This document shows positions 56,894-64,000 of a stretch of 64,000 nucleotides of DNA, piece by piece. Source of the stretch: Amorphophallus konjac (taxonomy: Eukaryota > Streptophyta > Magnoliopsida > Alismatales > Araceae). The translations under genes were made by a program, and so were the position numbers. The stretch's first letter is position 1; every line of letters begins with the position of its first letter. The DNA lies in NCBI GenBank assembly GCA_022559845.1, contig CM040117.1, forward strand, positions 147,068,732 through 147,132,731, written 5' to 3'. A model generated the notes under the pieces. It was not told the DNA's origin and searched no databases. It was given only the letters and a program-made list of their open reading frames with translations.

Positions 56894-58530
56894 TGTAGTA
56901 ACCCGAAAAAAAATGTTATGTAATATTTATAAAGAATAAAATAAAATTTTGGAAATAAATAAATTTGATTTTTATAAATAAATAACGGACAAAATTAAAA
57001 TTATATTTTCTTGAAATAAAATTTAAATGGGTGATGAGATTAATATTTAATAAGCCAAATCTTATTGGGTGTCTTTGGGCTTTAAGCTCCGCTTTGTTTG
57101 GAGATTAAAGATGATCATGTTAAATTTAAGTAGCTTAAATAATCTTATTCTTAGCACTTTTTGCTTTGACATGGTATAAGATTAAACTATCCCACCTGTA
57201 GAGGTGGGATGAGTTAATATGACTTAAGTTATGTTAAGTCATTTTTAAGTGGATTATTAAAATTTAGTCCCACCAAATCAAAAGGACTTAAACTTAGACT
57301 AAAAAGTGAATAACCATGGGATAAACCCCAAACAAAGTGGAGCTAAAAGAATTATCTTAAGTAAAAACTTAAAATGGGCTTTAACTGGGTCTTAATAAAA
57401 ATTATTTAGATTAAAAGGTTATAATTATTGGTTTTAATTGGGCTTTAGCTGTGGCCCATTAGTGTTTAAACAGTGGCATTAGAAAACCTAAACAACGAAT
57501 TTAATTAGAGAAAGACACAGGCGACGGCAGTTATGGGAAGTTTGGGCTAAGAAAAGAAACAGCAAAAGCTGCAAAACGGTAGGACTCTAACTAATAGAAA
57601 TAACTTCTATTAGAACTCTTGGGTGCATAGAATCTATAAAGAAGGCCCTTGCTGCGGCAGAACCCTACTGTTGCTGATCGTGGGCGCGAGAGGAGGTCCA
57701 AGGGAAGTCGCTCGCGCGTTGGGGGAGTTGTTCGTCCGTAGAAAGGGAGTCCTATGTACGTGTTGGGTTTTGTGTCTTCTTCCTTTCTTTCACCTGAAAG
57801 GTAGGCATTCTCTCTAAAAACTAAATCAATTATCCTAGTAGGTAGAGTTTTGTGTCCCCTTCGATTGATATATCGATAGCGAGTTTTTGTTGCGTATGCA
57901 TCGAGAATTTTGAGTTTGAAAATGCCTCTGCACTGTTCATTCATGTTTTTATTATTTTTATAATAAGTCAAACAATGGTTTACACAAAGATGTTAATTCA
58001 AACCGCGTCTGTCTAGCAAGACGCTAGTTCTAAAATTGGTGACCCAAAGTCATACATTATTTCTTGGTTTTCTATTAATCAGGTTTTTCCTTGTTAATGG
58101 GTTTAAGATTTAAGCGTGAAATGCAAGATGTTAATATCTGAAATTGAATTTAATACTTATCTAAAAGTTTGATCTCACATGTTTACCCTACTCGTGCTAC
58201 TCCTGTTTACTTTAAGTCCCTGTAATTCTTTCCGTCAACATCTCTTTCTCTCTAATCTTGATTATTTTCCTTGATTAATCTTTATCCTTGTCGTCAAGAT
58301 ATCTCTAAAACCAGGTTAGTCCCGTTCATCTTAATCCTTGCATTGCTAATCTTCTGTTAAATTGACTATCTCTTTAAGTAAGTATTTAGTTGATCAGTTG
58401 ATTGACTGTCTTATTTAAAGCTGTTATGATTGACTATGTTATGTTTTAAACGTTGTTGTTAAGCCATCGACTATCATGTTTTAAGATAGCGGCTATCATG
58501 TTGAACATCGACCATCCCCTTTAGAATGCC
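56894..58530 (+). mobile_element. Gypsy LTR-like piece, plus orientation
   Basis: Begins TGTAGTAACCCG, close to the TGTAGCAACCC start of the solo LTR at 41764, then AT-rich U3 with GGCCCATTAG-type words, a possible TATA (CTATAAAG near 57636) and a leader. The right border near 58530 is a change in composition, not a verified end. No gene. Confidence 0.5.
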
Positions 58531-60171
58531 CCTATTCTTGGCGATAAAAAAAGAGAAAAGAGAAAAGAAGAAGAAAAAAAGAGAAGAAGCGGTGGCTCGA
58601 GCATCTCTCTCTCTCTAGCGTATCTCCCTCCCGAGCATGCATGGGTGAACGCCTCTGCCTCCCTTTGGCCTTAAATCGGCGCACGTAAGCCCACTGAAGC
58701 CGCTGAACCGGCGCGGGAAGAGGCGTCCCATCCTTCCCACGGTACCCTATTTTTGCCCATGCGAGCACCTCAGGTGAAGTAGCAGAAGGAGAAGAAGCCT
58801 CCTGCCGGCCTCCGACGAGGCATCTGACGTCAGCCCACTGGGCCGTCGAGGGGATTCCCAGATGGCGAAGGTTCCCGGCATCAATCGATGGACAAAGTCA
58901 GGTGCGCCCCTGCAGATCAGGCACAGACCCGTCTGTCCGCCTGAAACTTTCAAAAGTAGAAATCTTCGAGCACCGCAACGGAATGTCAACATCGCCACCG
59001 GTCACCCTCGACCAATCCCATGGAGGCATCTCCCCTACCCTCGGCATTTCCTACGCGCATGCCACTCAATGGCTTCGATGAAGGTGAAGAGAGAAGGAGA
59101 GGTGGAGCCTCGAACCTTCACGCCCCCCTCCTATAAAAGGAGTTGAACTCCGTTAGAGAAAGGTGGGGGGGGGGGGGAGAGAGAAAAGAAAAGAGAAGGG
59201 GCCACTTGGAGAAGCCAAGAAGAGAAGAAGAAAAAAGGAGGCTAGAGAGTTGAAGAGAAGAGTCATGTCTTTCGGTCATGTCGGCAACTCTATTTCTGAG
59301 TGCTGAGGGAGATAAGAGAAGAAAAAAAAGGAGGGACATCTTTTGAAGAAAGATTGGGTCGATTCTTCCTCCAGCTGGCTGATCTCCTCCCTTTGGGGCT
59401 TCCATTCCTGAGCTTCCGAAGCTGTAGCTAAGAGAGGAAGAAAGAGGTGAGGGAATTGGAGCAGGGTCTGCGGCCCTTGCTCCCTCCCCCTTTGTAATTT
59501 GGGCTCCCTCCCCCTTTGTAATTTCTTTTCTTCTTGTCCTACTCCTCCGGTATGTTCTCCTCCCTGATATGAAATAAAGAAGCATTCCATTTTGGAAGAT
59601 TTTGTATGTTGTTGCTCTCATGAGGCTTGCCCTTTGGTGCTCATGCTTTCCTATCTCTCTGCCTTCCTCTTTTATGGGTGATGTTTTCTCCTCGCTGGTT
59701 GCTACCGCGATCGTGTTTTCAATATGGAGATCTCTCCCCCCTCCAAACCCTACCTCGGGACTTGATTGGCTCATAGTCATGGTGCCGAAGGGGTGAGATA
59801 CATGGGGAGTAATCCCTGGATAGATCATTATGTAGTTTTCACCTTCGAAGATTTCCTTTTTTGAGGAAGAAGCATGATGCGCTCCATAGAGGTGATCCCG
59901 GTTCTATCGATCTTCATGGATGTGTCTCGGGATCCTTTGGCTCACCCGAGCTCCCGTGGGCTCCTCCCCGATTTTCTTTGACCTCCTTTCCGGTCGATTT
60001 CAAAACCCCCGATTCTTTTTCCGAATTCTCGATCACCCTCGGATCTCTGGGGACTCGCTTCCTTATAGCGTGGCCCCCAGACGATCTCCTTCAAAGGGTG
60101 AATATTAACGGTTGCATAGTCCAACGATAGCCTAAGACCTCATCTCAGGATCGAGAGGTGGCAGCCCCTGG
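58531..60171 (+). other. LTR-like promoter and leader segment, second copy type
   Basis: A purine-rich patch (58,545-58,590), GC-rich GGCGCGGGAAG and GTTCCCGGCATC words, TATA at 59132, a G-run at 59,164, then a long GA-rich leader and a near-perfect duplication of CTCCCTCCCCCTTTGTAATT at about 59,480 and 59,506. It resembles 1-960 in layout. The frames on the minus strand over the purine-rich leader look accidental. Confidence 0.4.
59132..59138 (+). promoter_or_regulatory. TATA box
   Basis: TATAAAA in CTCCTATAAAAGGAG, followed by a purine-rich leader. Confidence 0.45.
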
Positions 60172-61310
60172 TGTTGACACCCGTTTTCAGCCCGCAAGTT
60201 GAGTTATTTCTCTTATTCACCTCCGTAATGCCCTAAATTGACCATTATTTTGGAGTCTTCTTTGAGCAGATTTCGAGCCCATTTCTTGACCATTTTCAAG
60301 CCCATTGAGCCTTGGAAGCTTTTATTTTCAATTTTCCAACTTTCGGGTCTATTTCGGGCCAATCCGGAGCTCAAACGAACGTCCGGCCCATTTTTGTAAG
60401 AAGCCTACAAACGGTCGATCGACCGACCGTTTCTTCCTACAGGCAGTCGGTCGATCGACCGCTAGGCTGTCTGAAGAGTCCAGTTTGCTCCTGACTCTGT
60501 TTTCTGCTCGATGAGGCTATCCTTCGGGGCTGATATCTTCCAGATTATTTTGCCAATTCACGATCTATCTTTTCTGGGCTCTTCCCATTGATTTTATCTC
60601 GAGATTGATATATCATACTCGATTTATCTTGGACTCTATCCCCTGAAATCTCATGGGAACTTTCTAGTTTTCTCTATTCTCTATAAAAGGAACCCAGTTC
60701 ACAGAACGCGAACGGGGGCTTTATCTTGGTTCGGGACGAAGCCATGCTGCACCGTCTACTCACATCTTTGACCCTGACCTGAAGAGGGAAGTATAATCTA
60801 CATTTTCCACACTCAAGGGCTTCCTATATCTCTTTCTACTATTACTTCTAGTCCTCCCAATTTCATAAATCATCACAAATCTCTGTTTTCTGCACTTTTG
60901 TATTTTTTTCCGTTTTGCATAGCATATTCCCGCAGTTGTGTTGCATGATTTCTCTCTCTATTTATTTCTGTATCATCACAACACACACACACCTATCTTT
61001 TACACCCTTCCACAGGGGTTAAAAATCTCCCCCCGGTGCATTCTCCCTCAATTCTTACCTCTATTTTACCACTGCGGGATTGATACTACACTTCATGGAT
61101 CTAATGGGTTTTTGCCTTTGTTGGTTGTCTTTGTTTTGCAGGAGCATGATAGAACGTGAGGCCCTCTTCCTCTAGCCGGCTGGAAGGAGAGGAGGTTGAA
61201 TCCACAAAGTTCTCCGCACCCCGTTCCTTAAGCGTGATCAAGTCTTCATCCTTTTCCAAGGTATACGGCGTCGTTCCTCTCCTTTCTCCATCCTTTTGGC
61301 GTTGTTAACC
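60172..61310 (+). repeat. Probable 5' LTR of the Ogre/Tat-like element
   Basis: Starts TGTTGACACCC; TATA at 60682-60688 (CTATAAAAGGAAC); hairpin AAACGGTCG (60409-60417)/CGACCGTTT (60424-60432). The right border is set by the PBS-like TGGTGACC near 61314; the expected terminal CA is not clear. Confidence 0.5.
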
Positions 61311-61580
61311 CTTGGTGACCATCACGGTCAGTATCTTTATCTTCATCGCCCTTTGTTCATACTTTCATGCTTGTTCATGCTTATTATGTTATTAGCATAG
61401 TTGGGGGGCGGGGTAGATAGCTTATCTACAACCTTATTTTTTGGCGATCACGGTGGGACAACTAGTGCCCATCACGTTATTCATGCTCTCTTGCAAGTTT
61501 GGTGTGTTCATATGCATGTTTAGATAGAGTTTTGTCCATTTTCCTACTGTTCTGGGTGTTTTCGGGTCTGTCAAGGGGTT

Positions 61581-61675
61581 GCGGTCTTCTCCAAGACCGC
61601 TAGACGTGCCTAGCGGTCATCACTGGGCTTCCAGGGCCTTTCTGCTGGTCTTGCGGTCTATCACTAGACCGCAAG
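61581..61675 (+). other. Three consecutive perfect hairpins on GACCGC/GCGGTC
   Basis: GCGGTCTT (61581-61588)/AAGACCGC (61593-61600); GACCGCTAG (61595-61603)/CTAGCGGTC (61610-61618); CTTGCGGTCTA (61650-61660)/TAGACCGCAAG (61665-61675). Stems of 8, 9 and 11 bp in 95 bases; the first two share GACCGC and would compete. Confidence 0.75.
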
Positions 61676-61810
61676 GGTGTTAAAAATGATCATCTGGTAG
61701 ACCACTTTCTGATTCTGGCAGGTCTGCGCACAGGCTCACGGGGGCATTTTTCTTAGGCGATTTACTTTGCCTACCGGGGTCAGATTGCTTTGTTCCTGGG
61801 ACCATTTTGT

Positions 61811-62340
61811 AGCCCTGTGTATTATCTTTCCATCCATATATCATATGCATCATTTGGGTCATGTTTGCATAGTTTAATTGTATCTTCATTTTTGAGTTTT
61901 CTGCATGAAGTCTTTAGGCAGGCCCCGGGACAGATTCATAGGTACGTCTTTCCATGATGATTTGATTGGATTTATGAGATCTGATTGCTTGCTTTTTGCT
62001 TCCATCTTGTTCTCCTTTGTATTATCTTTCCATCTATATGTCATTTGCATCATTTGGGTCACGTTTGCATAGTTAAATATTATCTCCATTTTTATATTTT
62101 GTGCATAAAATCTGCATGTAGGCCCAGGGGCAGACATAAAGGTACACCGTTTATTCATGGTTTTTCATATCTTTTAGTGCCTGATTGTGCTTGATCCTGA
62201 TCCTGCATTGTTGTCCTTTGTATTATCTTTATTTTCATATATTGTTTGCATCCATATCATTATGTTTGCATAATTAAATGTTACCTTAATTTTCTAGTTT
62301 TAGGTTAGAAATTGCATGCACTCCGGTGCACATAGGATCA
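61811..62340 (+). repeat. About 200-bp tandem repeat, three diverged copies
   Basis: TTGTATTATCTTTCCAT...CATTTGGGTCA...GTTTGCATAGTTAAAT...GCATGTAGGCCC recurs starting near 61816, 62017 and 62217. The third copy is the most diverged. It lies between the PBS-like site and gag and is not coding. Confidence 0.8.
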
Positions 62341-62924
62341 TGCATTCTTCATACCATAGTTGCATTCCCCCTTGGTAAGTGATCCTCTCGCCTCCATATT
62401 CCTTGAAGTCAACTAGGTGATCTTATCCAGGACCTCCGTAAGTCCCCGTGAGCCGTGGATTCCCACACGGACGCTGGGCCAGTTTTACATTTCCACCCCT
62501 TAGGCTCGCATTTGCATACGTGTGAGGGAGTTAAACCTAGTCAACCCAAGGTTTGGACCTTATTCCCTATAGGATTCCTATCTTGAGGGAATTATGCTTA
62601 ATTTAAAATATTAAAAGGCCCATCAAAACTTTTGACAAATAAAAAATTCTCATCCTTTTAACTTGTTTGACTTGGGTGAAACCCTTCACATTATTTTGTG
62701 TTGTTTGGGCATGTCCAGGCCCATTTGTGGTGTTTTATGTTGCATTCACATATTTTGTTATTGTTAGGCCCATTTAGGTTAGCCCATTTTGTGTGTCCAT
62801 TGTCTAGTCCCATTGTCATAGGTCCGTCTTCCCTTGGTCTTTGCATTAGTGGGTCAGCCCCCTCTTATTCTCAAGCCCATTAAGCCATTGCTTCCCTCCT
62901 GGTATTAAGTCTCCATTTACCTTT
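62341..62924. other. Leader DNA before the Ogre-like gag
   Basis: It holds GACCTCCGTAAGTCC at 62431 followed by GCCGTGGATTCCC, a word pair also found in the gypsy LTRs near 7080-7140 and 53745-53785. Otherwise I see only GGCCCAT-type words and no gene. Confidence 0.5.
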
Positions 62925-63882
62925 ATGGAGTATCATTCCAACCCCTTGTACCATCCTTCTTCCCAATTGTCTTCCTATTCCTGCGTGGAATCCTTTTCTC
63001 ACGTGGGCCCATCTTCCCGTGGTCCATCTGATCCATCCGAGGAACATGCTAATCTCATGGCCCATCTATCATGTCTTGTTCGCCAAATGGACTCGACCCA
63101 GGCCCAAAGGCTCATTGCAAATCATCTTCACGGGCCTCCTTCTCTTAATGTGTCTTCTTCTCTTAATGGGCCCTCTTCTCATATTAATGGGCCTCATCAT
63201 CTTAACGGACCTCATTTTTCTAATGGGCCTTATTCTTCTTCTCCTTATGCCGCTGGCCCAATGGGTCCTTATGCTAACGCTTCTTCCAGGCCCATGTACT
63301 CTTCCACTCCTGGAATGGGCCCTTCTTCTTTTCAGCTCGGATCCTCTTATCCGACCCATTATTATCCTGGTTCATATTCACAATCTCTTGCTCAGGCTGA
63401 CCCACTTTCTTCTCGATCTCTCCCTACCCAGGAGATGATTGCTCAAGCCCAACGCCAACTTGATGAACTCCAACGTCGGATTGATCCCAAGCCCTCCTTG
63501 AGTGTCCCATTCGCATTTCAAAATCTTTGACTTCTGTCACCTTCGCAAATTCCCGCATATCACCGTTTTGGTGGAGTTGGTGACCCGTATGTGCACTTGA
63601 AGGAGTTTGTTTATGAGTGTGCCCAGTTTCGATATGACCAACACTTGATGGCTTATCTATTTAGTTTGGCATTGGAAGGCCCAGCTCGAGATTGGTTCTT
63701 CTCATTGCCGCAAGAGCAAGTCATGAATTTTCAAGCTGTATAAGAGAGATTTATTCAGCAGTATCAGGACCAGGTTGAGTCCAGGTATTCTATGGTGGAT
63801 CTGGCCCATGAGAAGATGAGGCCCGACGAGGAATTCTCCACCTTCGTTGACCGTTGGCATCGCCTGGCCGCGCAAGTCCGGT
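62925..63882 (+). pseudogene. Gag of the Ogre/Tat-like element (broken)
   Basis: One frame from MEYHSNPLYHP at 62925. The N-terminal 200 residues are Ser/Pro/Gly-rich with repeated NGP words, ending in a helical QRQLDELQRRIDP. A TGA at 63528 and a TAA near 63740 interrupt the same frame. After the first stop comes the retrotransposon Gag core: FGGVGDPYVHLKEFVYEC, LFSLALEGPARDWFFSLP, RFIQQYQDQVESRYSMVDL and DEEFSTFVDRWHRLAAQV. The copy is cut there by a foreign LTR at 63883, so capsid C-terminus, zinc knuckle and pol are missing. Confidence 0.8.
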
Positions 63883-64000
63883 TGTAGTTAGATGGAAGGC
63901 TCTTTCACCACAGAATGTGGATCTAGAGGGGGGGGTGAATAGATCAACAGGCTAATTAAATATTTATGCCTAGATTCAAATGCGGAATTAAAAGAACACT
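63883..64000 (-). mobile_element. Edge of another Sirevirus LTR
   Basis: Starting TGTAGTTAG at 63883. The minus-strand reading has CTATTCACCCCCCCCTCTAG, the Sirevirus LTR end signature seen at about 31,940 and 42,110. Only 118 bp lie in the window. Confidence 0.65.

Larger units (their letters stand above)
60172..63882 (+). mobile_element. Ogre/Tat-like gypsy element, 5' part
   Basis: Probable LTR from TGTTGACACCC (60172) to about 61310, a PBS-like TGGTGACCATCACGG, a long untranslated leader with tandem repeats, and a Gag pseudogene interrupted at 63883 by a Sirevirus LTR. The rest lies beyond the window. A long leader before gag is usual in Ogre-like elements; the lineage call rests on the Gag motifs and is inferred. 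Confidence 0.65.

Noticed and set aside
59118..59828. 236-codon minus-strand frame
   Set aside because: Antisense to a GA-rich LTR leader; composition explains the open frame.
63069..63359. Arg-rich minus-strand frame over the Ogre-like Gag
   Set aside because: Shadow of the supported Gag frame; its Arg-rich composition comes from the antisense of Gly/Pro/Ser/Leu codons.

Overview
The window looks like gene-poor, repeat-dense nuclear DNA of a flowering plant. The evidence is the mix of transposon lineages: Tat-lineage Ty3/gypsy elements with a second RNase H, chromovirus-like gypsy LTRs primed by initiator tRNA-Met, Sirevirus-type Ty1/copia LTRs, and long (GA)n and (TA)n tracts. I cannot name the species. 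I found no intact host protein gene, rRNA or tRNA. The only host-gene trace I recognise is a broken 3' fragment of a progesterone 5-beta-reductase/VEP1-like (PRISE family) reductase gene near 35.8-36.2 kb.

Layout. 1-3.3 kb: GC-rich retroelement-derived DNA with dispersed CGCCGAGAG-type words. 3.3-14.8 kb: a tandem array LTR-internal-LTR-internal-LTR of one minus-strand gypsy element, with LTRs of about 4.35 kb and an internal region of only about 0.4 kb (PBS, a 16-codon stub and PPT). 14.8-17.2 kb: a minus-strand Sirevirus LTR remnant. 17.2-17.5 kb: a C-rich block followed by (GA)n. 17.75-32.7 kb: Tat element A, with both LTRs, decayed gag-pol, a 52-bp tandem repeat and a long antisense ORF; its 3' LTR is split by a 3.2-kb Sirevirus solo LTR. 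32.7-39.07 kb: AT-rich DNA with the reductase pseudogene, two inverted-repeat elements and (GA)n. 39.07-55.4 kb: Tat element B, split by a gypsy solo LTR, which is itself split by a 10-kb gag-only Sirevirus, each insertion with a matching 5-bp target duplication. 55.4-60.2 kb: further LTR-like pieces. 60.2-63.9 kb: the 5' part of an Ogre/Tat-like element, broken at 63,883 by the edge of another Sirevirus LTR.

The elements do not form a pathway; what links them is nesting and decay. Three Sirevirus insertions lie inside gypsy sequence. Most premature stops sit at codons one C-to-T change from Arg or Gln codons, as expected from cytosine methylation. The most unusual observations are the long-LTR/minimal-internal tandem array, a gag-only Sirevirus whose Gag carries four zinc knuckles, and serial short hairpins built on family-specific words in the transcribed parts of unrelated LTRs, some lying between candidate splice signals shared by different families.
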